From Takakia lepidozioides (lineage: Eukaryota; Streptophyta; Takakiopsida; Takakiales; Takakiaceae), in assembly GCA_030704615.1 (NCBI GenBank), contig CM060732.1, forward strand, positions 5,644,001-5,704,000: 60,000 nt of DNA. The letters run 5' to 3'. The number at the start of each line of letters is the position of its first letter. Position 1 is the stretch's first letter. The position numbers were made by a program, and so were the translations under genes. Under the pieces are notes generated by a model. That model was not told the origin of the DNA, did no database searches, and saw only the letters and a program-made list of their open reading frames with translations. Positions 46,797 through 57,970 of this stretch are shown one piece after another.

Positions 46797-49700
46797 GCCC
46801 GGGGGGTGCACTCTTTATAAACTGTGCGTATCACGTGCGTTTGTCGCCTAATAAAAAAAACCCCAGTATACGGGTCATTGGATAATTTATACCCCCTCTG
46901 TACATACTTTTTGAAGATTATAAAATCCCCTCCTGTAAATATACAAAATTTACAATTTTCGAAAAGTACCCCCTTCTGTATGTATATTCTCATTTTTCAT
47001 CATTAAAAATAACCCTCCAATATGTATATGTATGTTTTTATATTATATCGAATTTATTCATTTAAAACATAATAAAATCTAACAAATTAATTAAAAAAAT
47101 TATTTGTCTTTGATAAAGTTGTCAAAGACTTTTCGATCATTTGCATCAAGAACATATGTGTTTGACTTGACATTGTACTTTAAACATGCTAACGCGATAA
47201 TGGAATCCAAATCAACCATCATGTTATCCGTCAAATCGTACGTATAGACCCCTCCTCGAATTTTTTGGTACCATGCTAACCCAATCTCCATATGAGAAGG
47301 ACGCTCCAATAAATCAACATAATCCCTACATTCTACAAACCGCTTATTGATTTTCTTCCGCATTCTTTGAACCCTGCCCAAATACCAAGTGCCTTTGGTT
47401 GCTCCTCTGCAGGTTTTCTCTGGTCTACCTTTCCTGTTTGTAGTTTGGATCGCAGTCTCCCCATCAACAAAAAATACAGCACAATCCGAACCAATCCCAA
47501 GCTCGTGGCTTTGTTGCTGGTAGTTGGTTTGTTTTCTCGGCAAAACAACATCGATGCACTTCTTACTCGTGTCAATCTATCCTTGGATAGAGTAGGGTTG
47601 CCATTGAGTTGGCTAACCAAAGTGCTTTTGAATATGGTCTTCTCGTCTACTTTGACAAATGGAACCACTGCCTTCGATCCATCTTTCTCTTGTTCAAACT
47701 CATCAATGACAGCATCCAGAGTATGTCTCAATTCACTTTGAACAAGTACCTCTTCCGCATGATCATCCAAAGGTTGGCTCAAAACATCCTCCATTGAATT
47801 CGAAGGCCCGCACACCAATTCATCTTCCACGACCTCATTTTGAATATGTGTGTCTGCATTAAGAGGACAAATAGAATCTATGGCATTGACATCATCACCC
47901 TCCTCTTCCATGCTTTTGAATAGCTCGACCTCCATTTGTCTCTCAATTGTCCATGGCTCATTCCACCAATCCAAGTTTGTTGCTTTGTTTGGTTTCATCC
48001 CAAGTTTATGGCATAAAAGTTGCGCTTCTAGAAATCCAGTTTTCAAAGCCTCCACAATGCAATCATCCGATTGGACAGTAGAAAAGTCGGACAAATCAGC
48101 AAGGGGGATACCTGGCTTCTTCTCCAAAGAAGACCATATGTGTTCTTGTTTCTTGTGAGCTCTTGAGAACTTGGGTCCTTTTGGATTCGCCTCGAACTCG
48201 GATATGCGTGTTAATGCTCCCGCACTCTCAATCAAATCACACCCGTCATATGTCCTCTCATTCCGTGACATACCTCCCACTTTGCTGAAGAATATTTCAC
48301 ACACATCTGAACCAACAAGGCTCAAAGGAACTTGCACATGATTAAACTTATCCTTGAACAATTTGATAAGTAGAACCACGTAGTGGCATGAAATTTGTAA
48401 ATCCAAGTATGCTTCCCTGCTAATGAAGAAGGATTTCAGATTATACACCTCGTGCTGGAATAGCCACAACTTCCACAATCTGAAAAAAAAATGATACCTT
48501 CGCAGCAGATTGTACCCTCTCACACAATGACATGTGAGGAGACAAAAAAATGTCGATGTAGCATGAAATGATGTATAGGTAAATTTCAGTACCTTTGGTC
48601 CTCTCTCTTCGATGATTCACAGTTGATTGTAACTCCCTCAAACAAGCTTGCACCTTCCGAGATGCCAGTCGTTGAGCTGCTGCCCAATTCTGTCGATCTT
48701 CTCTTTTGATATCACATTCCGAAGTCCATGCTTGTCCACTGAAAATGAATGGTAGACCAATAACACATGATTCAATGTAACAACCTCATCACCCAACACC
48801 AAAGTCCGTGATGCACTGTCCAAGGGATTTACCAATTTTTTCCCATTGTGGATGAGTCCTGATCATGGAGTCCGTATATATCTCCCCCGTTGCACACTCG
48901 ACTTGTAAACAACCATCCTTCCCAAGGGATGCAAAATCTATTTCCAGCCCCATTGGCATAATCTTCTAACATCACTTTTCTCCTCCTACTATCTCCGTCT
49001 GAAGCATGCCCAATTATAGGCCCAACCACGTCCCTCACATATTGTCCCACAACTGTCTCACCACTTCCCATTGTGATCTCACAAAATTGTTGTCAAATCT
49101 ATTGCAAGTGAGCTGGATTACCAATACCAATCGAGATAACCATACATGTAGAGGATTTGCTATCAACACTCTAGCATAATGGGCAACCACATTGTTTTTG
49201 AATGCCTCCACAATATGTTGGTACCCTGATTCCCCTTCTCCCACTTGCACCACAAAATTTGAAATACATACATGGTTGTCTTGAAGCCCACAAAACCCGA
49301 GAAGGGTGTCATCCCTAGCAATCCAACGTACCAATCGCTTCACAACAGTTTCATCTTCGGCCACCATCACTGGGGTGCTTCCCAATGGAATATTTGCATC
49401 TTCCATCACATCTCTGTAAATTCCAGCCACATGCTGAAATATATCATCCGTTTCTCCCGCTCTATACTTCAAACCTTTCCTCAAAGACCGTCTTGTAGTA
49501 TCAATAGAAGGACCCCCCACATTTGAAGCCAAAAAATGATGCAATCTCGGACCCCCCCCAAAGCTGCACAGTCTCAAACATTGTTTTTGTGCTAGTACCA
49601 TACCTCTTCCCTTGTGGAGACCTGTCAATATTCTTGCCCATATCAACAAGAAAATCCCACAAACTTTCTTTTCCTTCAAAATCCCCCCTCCTATGTGCAT

Positions 49701-51532
49701 CAACAATATCACGACAAAATTTGAGAACATCTCCTCTTTCAATTGCCTCAATCCCAGACTCCTTCAAACTCCTACATCGCACAGACAATGATGCCACTTT
49801 GGTCCTGGCCTCCCACAATTTGAACCTCAACTGCCTCAACTCCTGTCTGTTTTTGTAAACTTGTTTGACAATCTCCGCATTTCCAAGATATGACAACCTT
49901 CTTCCCTTGCCAGTATCTCTCTCCCCTCTACATTCCATGGCACCTCTTTCTCTATATACCCTCATTCTGAAGTCATTTTCCAAGGGAATGGAAGAACATG
50001 CTGAACATCTCAAGTTTGGAAATGGCTCCCCATCCAATGACACTCTAAAACAATCCGCGTGCCGAAACGTACCAACAACCTTATGCTCTTGATTGTTTAG
50101 AGTGATGGTTGCATTTGTCAACGGCTCGACATACCACTTCTTTCCTCCCTTGCTATCTTGAAGGAATGGTTTCAGACTTATTCTCTGCTGGTTGTACTCC
50201 CACCATTCATCCCATAGGCCCCAACTAAACTGTCTCTTCCTTTGTTGCATTGGGACCTTTGCTGTAATTGTCAATCCTCGATCAGATCTCCCCGTTGGGC
50301 AGCGTCAACACAAGCGTATGGAGTTTGTGACGAGGATGCTCCCATTGTTGATGCCACAATTGGATTGTCAAGTGGTGGGGACGGCAACACAGGTTGACTG
50401 ACCAAGAAAGAGCTTAGATCCCGTTGCTTTACATCTTGGCAATCATAGGCTTTGGAGGCCTTCCTCTCTTTTTGCAGGTCCTTCACTACTTCCAACCTTC
50501 TGGCAAATCTCTGCATCGACATGAGTTTTTCCTTTCACATGCTCTGTCAAAGAAGATTGCAAAGAACCTGTCCTTGGAAACAAGAGTAGCCACTTCGAAT
50601 CCAGTGGGCACCTAATCCTTATGGAACCCAACTGCGAATAGTCTCCAATTGTGGCTTCCACAATCTCAAATCTGTTTCCAGGATTGTCTCACAAAACCGA
50701 GCGACTTCCTCTAATGCCTCCTTCACCCTGTTCTTCTTTGCGTCTAATGCTTCATCTGCATTTACAGGGCTGATGACACATTGTGATGAACCCTTCCCAT
50801 GACGCCTCTCATAGGCTATGCGATGCCCCTCACTCCTCAAATGAGATCTCATAAAGTTTGCACATGCATCATATGGTTTGTTTTTCCCAGACCGTGCATA
50901 AACATCCTCACACTCAACACACCATATGTGGAACATTGCTTGTCCTTGTTGATCCTTTGTCATCAGCTCAAACTTGTCACATCGTCCTTCTGCAGAGATT
51001 TTCCTTTCAACGGCTCTAATCTCTTTTGCCATTTTTGAGTATCGTTGGATGTAGCCAACATGCTGCCAATCTACCGATCTCTGCTGAAGTGCATGCTCAT
51101 GTGCATGGTCTTCATTTCCACCATCGCCAGCAAAGGGTGTATCAGGGTCATCCTCATCTTGGTAGACACTGGTGCCGGGTCCTCGCCTGGTCTGTCCTCA
51201 TGCAAGATCGTAGACCACTGGAAGATAGAGGTCTTTTCAATCCTTGGTCCCCATCATTTTGGTCTGAAATCTTAATGTGTACAGTATCCCCTTTCAGAAC
51301 CATCCTCTCTTCTTGCTTGGCTGAAAGGACACTACCCCATGGAAAGGAAATGAAATTTTGCTGAGACAAGCTCATCACCTATAATTTCTGCTCGGATGCA
51401 TTTGTATGTAACACCTTGCATAGTGAACACAGAACCAAGCCTGTTTGGTGATGCATCTCCTCCAACAAGCAGGACTTTTACTTCCAACTCTTCTTCCATG
51501 ATGAGTTCACCTGCAAAATGCAATGAAAACAT
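46797..51532 (-). mobile_element. Large transposase-like element of unnamed family, broken coding region
   Basis: A protein can be followed on the minus strand from MEEELEVKVLLVGGDAS (51516) to a stop near 47100. Landmarks in order are: a finger-like segment FHIWCVECEDVYARSG...FMRSHLRSEGH (about 50940-50820); a second FPRTGSLQSSLTEHVKGKTH; a CSACSSIPLENDFRMRVYRE block (about 50010); a basic coiled segment; VMVAEDETVVKRLVRW (about 49370-49320); GHASDGDSRRRKVMLEDY (about 49010); a D-Q-D then H-N-G-K-K-L-V-N-P-L-D block across a frameshift (48860-48810); and VGSDVCEIFFSKVGGM (about 48300-48270). Spaced acidic residues in AEDET, DGDS and CEIFFS suggest a DDE/RNase-H-type transposase. At least four frame changes (near 51370, 50520, 49530 and 48835) and probable introns break it. 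The 3' side (46797-47099) is AT-rich and begins CCCGGGGGGTGCACTC. Confidence 0.55.
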
Positions 51533-51689
51533 TTCAAATCAGACCTTGATAGACCAATAACAAAGCACCCGGGTTGGAAGGTTCCAAAGTCCTGTTTTAT
51601 ACAACCCTATAGGCTGTCCAAGTAGGAACTACGTTCATAAGAGGATGAAATGTATACAGAAGCAAGTACCTGATTGATGAGTTTGATGT

Positions 51690-52560
51690 TGTTAATTTTT
51701 GCTGCTGCTATTGACCAAATGCTGCTACTTCCACTGCTGGTAGCCCTTTTTGGGTGATCCTGAACCCACAGTCCATCCTTGCATCAGCGGCTAGCCCTCC
51801 CTCCACACTAACATATTTAAATACAAAGTTCTGTCAAACTCCCTACGATGTTGCATGAAGAAAGCTCACCTTGTTGACAATATTGTCCCACCGCTGTGGA
51901 TCAAATTTATAGAACTCCTGCCAGCGCTGTTCCTTGCTCCAAATCTGGCCCTCTTGGATGATTTTGCACCCACGATCCTCTCCCTGCATCAACAGCTTCC
52001 CCTCCCTCCACACTAACAATGCGTACATCATGCCTCTGCAGCTACTACTGTGGCTTCCAGTTGACCATCTACCCATCCAGGTTTCTTGTAGCTCTCATTC
52101 CACATGGAATCATAGGTAATCTGGAGCTTGGAATCCGCCATCTGGAAATCTAGGGACGACTCTGATAATAGGGAAAACAGGCTGAAATGTGTTGAAGAAG
52201 GTACCTTCATTAGCAGTCCCTTGTTCTATCTATTATCTTTTTTTAGGTACTGTCATGCTACCACCTCGGCAGCAACTTGCAAAGTCACTCCAGAGCACCG
52301 CAGATCCACCCAACGAGCTAACTTACAGAATTCAATACATATGCTTCAGGGCTGAGTCTGATAAGGAAAATATGGCTGAAAAGGTCAACCAGAAGGTGCC
52401 CTCAGGCTGAAATACGTTGAAGAAGTACCTTTCATCAGAAGTGCCTTGCTTTATCAATTGCGTTGTTGCCGCCGCTGCTGTTCCAGTTGACCATCCACCC
52501 ACATTGTCCCCACCATTGACTGGGGTCAGAAAAGTGTCTCATTCCAAAGCTTCTCTTCAT
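51690..52560 (-). pseudogene. Fragments resembling OSB-type single-stranded-DNA-binding protein PDF motifs
   Basis: On the minus strand an ATG at 52139 gives MADSKLQITYDSMWNESYKK, then PGWVDGQLEA. A second piece (about 52010-51870) gives VWREGKLLMQGEDRGCKIIQ, then RWQEFYKFDPQRWDN and an apparent donor. The pair W-x-x-F-x-x-D-P-x-Q-W-D-N and L/M-W-x-x-x-x-P-x-W-V-x-x-Q-L is the two ends of the PDF motif of plant organellar single-stranded-DNA-binding (OSB) proteins. Related scraps occur at 51700-51790 and 52490-52545. The pieces are out of order and interrupted, so no product is expected. Confidence 0.45.
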
Positions 52561-52569
52561 CTCTGTGGT

Positions 52570-53200
52570 GCTATTGTAGGGTGACTTCAATGCCCAAGTG
52601 GGCAAAGGGCTCCATCAGGACGATATCATTGGGTCTTCTGGTGAGGACGAGCTGAATTCTAATGGCAGACGATTAATTAACTGTCTGGAAGAGCTTCAGC
52701 TTTGACCTTGATTAACAAGACAAGAGGTGACCAAGTGCAGTGGACTCGTGAGAAATCCCAAACTGGGAACGTTCCATTGTGGACTATATCATAATGGACA
52801 AAAATTTGTTCCCCCAGTGTGCCAATGTGTTATCGACCGAACTGATATTGGTACCTCTGACCACTTTCTGGACTAAGATCAAAAGGTGTTTTCCCAAGGC
52901 CAGAGTAGAAGAGATTCTCAAGGACCTGGACCTGGATCCGCAAGTCTTGACCCTGCTGGATAAATCAGACTTAGAGGCTGTAGTGTCCAAAGCCATGTCT
53001 ATTGCCATGAGATTGTCTGATGAAAATGAAGTTAGGCATAAAACTTCCCTGAACTTGTTTCTAGTCAGTGACATGGGAGGACATCTTGGATGACCTCAAG
53101 GGTCCACCCACTCTCGGCACTAGACTGAAATTTAAACTCAGGGAAGGAAGCCTACCTTTGAACATGAAACAGAAGCAGAGAGGAAAGGGGGAGTGCACTC
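52570..53200 (+). mobile_element. LINE copy: endonuclease end joined to C-terminal end, internally deleted
   Basis: GDFNAQVGKG at 52582 is the endonuclease (EEP) core seen intact at 56480. It is followed by decayed frames up to about 52850. Then, without any reverse transcriptase, comes FPKARVEEILKDLDLDPQVL, then MRLSDENEVRHKTSLNLFLV, which lies next to the C-terminal zinc finger in the copy at 53.9-54.3 kb. The match to that copy stops at GGGGGAGTGCA (about 53195). Confidence 0.75.
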
Positions 53201-53719
53201 CCCCAAGTGAACCTGCATCATTCAGTTGGCAAGACCGTGTCTGAAAAATTGATCCATTTGAAGACACCACGGTGCAGCTGAGCACAGCCTGACATGACAA
53301 CAATTAAACATCATACTGAGACAAGAGAAGCAGTCAAGGACACAGTCATGCATATGGGCAGCAAGTGATCACCCTTCAAACATGATTGAAAACATACATG
53401 AGGTCAAAGGCAATAAGAAATCAGCGAAGGGTACTGCAGCTAACAGTTGGAGTGTCTTTAAAGACAAAGGGAAGAGAAAGAAACACTTCACTGGCAATGA
53501 GGGGAGGCTATGGAAACGCCAAGAGGATGGCACAATGATAGAAATAACAGGGCTGGGCAAAGGATCCTGCAGGAAGAAGAAAGGGTATGTCAGCATGGAA
53601 AGGAGGTGCGGCTCATTCCAACAGAAAGGGGAACATTCGTGCAGTTAAGTACAACAACCAATTGCCCTTCAATTATGGCTGGAATTTTCCAAAAGGCGAG
53701 GGATGATAAGGATGAGATT
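53201..53719 (+). other. Unassigned sequence with a lysine-rich open frame
   Basis: Between two LINE fragments. A + frame at 53382-53648 encodes a basic 88-residue peptide (KDKGKRKKHFTGNEGRLWKR) with no domain I recognise. Confidence 0.3.
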
Positions 53720-54296
53720 GTACTCATAAGACGTTTTTTGCCGTAGCCTTGTGGCCATTGACCCGCGCCCAGTTTTCAGTGGGAACAAAAGGAACAGGGC
53801 TGACGTTGGTAGTAAGACTTACCATCGTATAAGGAATTAATCCGGGTTTTCCAGATATCCTCTAGAAAACCCTTCACACAAGCATCAATCTGCTGTGTGT
53901 GATTTGCCCAAAAACTAGGCCTCAGGAGGGCCTGGGCTTTTGGCTCAGCCTCGAGACTTTCAAAGTTGGTAAACATGGGTACAGGCACAATTCCCTTGAT
54001 AGAATTGAAGAGAGCCTCTCTTTGGTGAGAGAACCCGGACAGCGTATCAGAAAATGAATATTGTCTTCAGATTGCCCACACAACGGACAATTGCACTCTC
54101 CCTTTCCTCTTTGCTTCTGTTTGCTGTTCAAAGGTAGGCTTCCTGCCCTGAGTTTAAATTTCAGTCTAGTGCCGAGAGTGGGTAGACCCTTGAGGTCATC
54201 CAAGATGTCCACCCCCATGTCACTGACTAGAAACAAGTTCAGGGAAGTTCTCTGCCTAACTTCATTTTCATCAGACAATCTCATGGCACCCAGCAA
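53720..54296 (-). mobile_element. LINE C-terminal fragment with CCHC finger, minus strand
   Basis: The minus frame 54296-53922 reads MRLSDENEVRQRTSLNLFLV, then DILDDLKGLPTLGTRLKFKL, then CNCPLCGQSEDNIHFLIRCP. The last block is the Cys-Cys-His-Cys finger (C-x2-C, then H-x4-C) found after the reverse transcriptase in many LINEs. It is inverted relative to the copies at 52.6 and 56 kb. The 3' tail string near 53717-53758 is shared with intron 9 of ABCD1. Confidence 0.75.
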
Positions 54297-55460
54297 TCAG
54301 AAAGTGAGGCACCCGAGGCTGGACTGCTGCAAAGAGGTACAAAGACATGAGCTGAGAATGAGATGTTGCCTTTCGTTGAAATTCCCCACACAAGGGTGTT
54401 TGGCAAGCAAAACCCCAGGCAAGGATGAGAGGTGAATCTGGGATAAAACCAGCAGCTGGGAGTGAGGAAAGACACAAGGAAGGGCAGCAATACCTTGTCA
54501 AATCTGAGGGTGATGGCTGGAGAAAATTAAACAAGGACTGGAAGTATGGGAGCAGCAATCGCATGAAGAGAAATCTGCATGAGACGCTGAAGAGTGAAAG
54601 GGAGGAAGACATGCACCTCGCTTATGAAAAGTGGAGGGGCAGGGCAGAAAACCTGATGCCTGAAATTGATGGGAGCTCGTGGGAGACTCTGCAAAGAAGA
54701 CTCCAATCAGCTTTTGCCAACAATCGGACCAGTGAAAGATCGCCCTTGGTTGGCGCAACACCACAAAACAAGTGCAGCCCTGATAGCATGGTGAGTGGGG
54801 CACCAACAGAGCCAGAAAATGAGGGAGAAGGAGGAGACTTCCCTGCCAAGAAAGTCAATGCGGGCCTGTAGTGGCATGCAAGGAAAGGGACACCGTAAGT
54901 GTTGCCAACAGATGTAAATCAGTGCTCATTCATTCGAAAGCACCACGGGAGATGAAGGAAAAAACACCTGCAGGGACGTTGAAGCATAAAAGAGGAGAGC
55001 ACTTCACTTGGGAAGAAAGTGAAGCATTGGAGAACGAGGCTGATGACTGGCAGTCTGAAAAGGAAAGGCGGTTGTGGGAAACCCTGCCAAGACCCAAGAC
55101 AACCATATAGAGAGAATCAAGCAGGTGGGAACTGCCCTTCATTGGGGGTGGTGCAAACAAGAGCAAGACCAAAAGCTGAACGACATGAGAAGATAGTGTG
55201 TCATCACAGATGGAGACCCTGGAAAATGCTCTGCCCAGGAGATGAAGAACATTAGGCAACTAGAAACGTGGGGGGCTGAATATGCTCTGCAGTCAACTTG
55301 GCTTGTTGAATGCTTGCATAAGAGATGAGGGGTTGTTGTCAGTCCACGGCATTGAGTTCATCAAATCCTACAACAGCCCACCATCGCTGCCCACTGCTTA
55401 CAAACTGCCACAAAAACAGTTTCACAGGACTTACAGATGATTGGTGGAAGGCAAGGCCCC
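54297..55460 (+). other. Unassigned region with two unrecognised open frames
   Basis: Frames at 54425-54871 (148 codons) and 54871-55110 (79 codons) overlap by one base. Both are rich in Glu, Lys and Arg, with WRKLNKDWKYGSSNRMKRNL and HFTWEESEALENEADDW as examples. I recognise no domain. Composition suggests a charged coiled-coil or a chance frame in purine-rich DNA. Confidence 0.25.
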
Positions 55461-55605
55461 CCGGGGGGTGCACTCCTCATTAAATGTACCAGCCACGTGC
55501 GTGCACATGAGGGGGTATTTAAAACCCCCCCATGTACAACATTATACATACAGAGGGGGGTTTAAAACACCTTAAATATAATTTTACAGGAGGGGGTTGT
55601 TGAGT
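55461..55605. repeat. Second copy of the CCGGGGGGTGCACTC terminus
   Basis: CCGGGGGGTGCACTC at 55466-55485 is followed by ACGTGCGTG and AT-rich sequence with runs of G or C. The same succession (CCGGGGGGTGCACTC, CACGTGCGT, AT-rich, G/C runs) starts at 46799 in the same orientation. It is probably the end of a repeat family represented twice here. Confidence 0.55.
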
Positions 55606-55725
55606 TTTTAGGGATAGTGTAGTGGTAAGAATGGCAATTCCGCCGCGATGCATCCCGGGATCAAATCGTGGAATCGTCGTTTTGTATGTTTGTTTGTTTT
55701 TTTTTTTTTTTTTTTTTTTTCGCTC
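55606..55725 (+). repeat. tRNA-like SINE with poly-T end
   Basis: TAGTGTAGTGGTAAGA (55615-55630) fits an internal RNA polymerase III A box, and GGGATCAAATCGTGG (55658-55672) fits a B box; spacing is as in a tRNA gene. It is followed by TTTTGTATGTTTGTTTG and about 24 T. This layout matches plant tRNA-derived SINEs. It cannot be a functional tRNA because I see no acceptor-stem pairing. Confidence 0.6.
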
Positions 55726-55949
55726 CACGATCTTTCTCCCCTGACCTCCCGCGGCTTTCTCTTTTCTTTCTCCTCCTCTCCCGCGTTCGCCTTCCCTTCC
55801 GCGGGCTTTCTCTTTTTCCTCCTCTCCTCTCCCCTCCTCTCCACAGGGCATGGTAGGACAATGTGGAACGTCCTGAATCTGAAGGATTTGGTACTCAAGA
55901 GTTTACACAAGACGAGCAAAATCTACACATGGGGTAACTGTCCCCCCTT

Positions 55950-57970
55950 TGCAGAACGGTTGGGCGTCCAGAAGCAATCCCAAGCTACCTAGACGACAAA
56001 CAATTCACATGCAAAGGGCTGGCTTGCGGCTGGCCACTTTCAACTTCTCAGGGCTTACTAACCAAAGGAAACAACTCGAAGTGGGACAAGTCCTTCGGAC
56101 TAATGATATTCATATCTGTGCTGGGCAAGAAACATGGGAAACTTCAGATAAACTGGTTGGAGATGTCAATGGTTATAAATGGGCAGGTAGGATGTGTACT
56201 CTCAAGGCAGCCTCTGCCAAACGCGGTCAAAAAGGGGTTGGATTCGTTGTCCGTGATTTCTTGTTTGATAATTGTGAAATTATCAACAAGGGTTTGAGGT
56301 ACGAACATAGTATCTGGCTAAAACTGAATCTGAAGGGCGGCATGAGTACGAAGGACCTCTTTGTGGGTTGTGTTTACATGCCCACAGAGGGGACCCTTAG
56401 TGCTGACGCAGACAAAGCCTTCGAAGATGTAAAGCTGGACTGTGCTTCGTTCCTTGCCAAAGGTCAGGTAGTGCTATTGGGTGACTTCAATGCCCGGTGG
56501 GCAAAAGGCTCCATCAGGACGATATCATTGGGCCTTTTGGTGAGGACGAGCCCTCTATAAGAGTGCTGCAATTTGAAAACCAACAGAGAATTGTGGGCGA
56601 GGTACTATCAGCTCCGGAAAGATATCAATCAGCTTGTTAGGTCTCAGAAGAAATTATACTAGGATAAGTTATACAGTGAAATAAACTCAAACCACCATGG
56701 TGGTAATGACAAGAAATTATGGTTGGCCCTTCAACGTTTGTACAAGCCTAAAAACGGTCAGCAAGTACAAGCGCTGAAGACTACTAAAGGTGCAGTGGTG
56801 ACTTCATCGGTTGACATTGTCAAAACCTTTGAAAATCACTACAGTATCCTTGGCAGAACTTCTAGGTCTAACAGTGAGGGGTCTTCTGCTGAATGGAGGG
56901 ACACAGTTGGAAAAATTGTTCCTATGATTCAAAACAGCCCTGATGAACTGGAGTATATTTCAATGGCTTATAACGCTCCCATTAGTTCTTCTGAGATTGT
57001 GGAAGCAATTGAACATTTAAATGGATATAAAGCTGGTGGACCTTATGGTATTGTCAACGAGCTTATCAAGCACGGTGGCGATCCCATGATAGAGGCCCTA
57101 GTTCTCCTCTTTAACCTTATCTGGAAGACTGAAATGATCCCCTTTCGCTGGCGATAGGGGGTCATTGTCAGTCTATACAAGAAGGGTGACAGAGAAGAAC
57201 CGGGGAACTACCGTGGCATCACACTCAGGAGTTGATTAATTGCGCGAAGAGATACTTTGATCTTTGGGGGCTAGAGGCTAATGTCAGCAAATGTGCAGTG
57301 GTAGCATTCAATGACAGAGGAGAGGGAGGAAGTGATCTTAAGTGGCAGTGGGGTAGCCAAGAGATCCCGGTCCTCCCTTCCTACACTTACCTGGGCATTG
57401 AGTTTTCCTCCAATTGTAATTGGGATGCACATATCCGGAAAGTTGTTCGAACTGGCAAGGGCAAAGCTCTGGGGCTCACTAAATTTTTCCACTGTAGAGG
57501 GGTCATCTCTGAGGTTAAGAAAACCATGCTTTGTCGCGTTATTAGACCTGCCTTGGAGTACGGATCTGCTATATGGGTTGATAACTCCAACCAGGCTAAG
57601 TCTCTAGAATCCATTCAAGTGGGGGTGCTTAAGGAGTGTGTGTCAGCATGCTCCAAAACAGCCAATGTGGCTGTTCGGGGTGAGTTTGGCATTCCATCCT
57701 TAAGCTCCCGACGAGATGAATTCAAGGTCAGATGGTGGGGTCAGCTGCAACATATGCCCAACACCAGATATCCTAAGTTGATTGACTCTATATCTTGGAA
57801 ATAGGACCGCCCTGTCAAACAAGCTAAGTCCTGGCAGAAGAGAGTAGAAAAGATTCTCAAGGACCTGGACCTGGATCCGCAAGTCTTGACCCTGCTGGAT
57901 AAATCTGCCTTAGAGGCTGTAGTGTCTGAGGCCATGTCTGTTCGCCGCCAACCTTTGACAAGAAAGTGTG
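55950..57970 (+). mobile_element. LINE with endonuclease and partial reverse transcriptase, internally deleted
   Basis: An endonuclease frame (about 56009-56560) contains ATFNFSGLTNQRKQLEVGQV, CAGQETWE (catalytic Glu) and VVLLGDFNARWAKGS. The SDH end is lost by a deletion near 56520. A reverse-transcriptase N-terminal frame (56723-57157) has FENHYSILG, APISSSEIVEAIEHL and GYKAGGPYGIVNELIK. It continues after a stop with SLYKKGDREEPGNYRGITLR. A jump at about 57230 removes the F-A-D-D core and resumes with CAKRYFDLWGLEANVSKCAV up to [14 protein letters not shown] (57232-57804). VEKILKDLDLDPQVLTLLDK then leads to an abrupt end near 57940. Best preserved LINE here but not functional. Confidence 0.85.

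Noticed and set aside
46600-46996. Minus frame 46493-46993 as a gene
   Set aside because: It crosses the repeat terminus and AT-rich tail and has no recognisable domain; the + strand reading is more protein-like.
47367-47741. + strand frames within 47.3-50.3 kb
   Set aside because: Antisense to the transposase-like coding blocks; they show no domain of their own.
55661-55919. Arg/Glu/Lys-rich minus frames near 55.7-55.9 kb
   Set aside because: Low-complexity translations of a pyrimidine-rich tract next to the SINE poly-T run.
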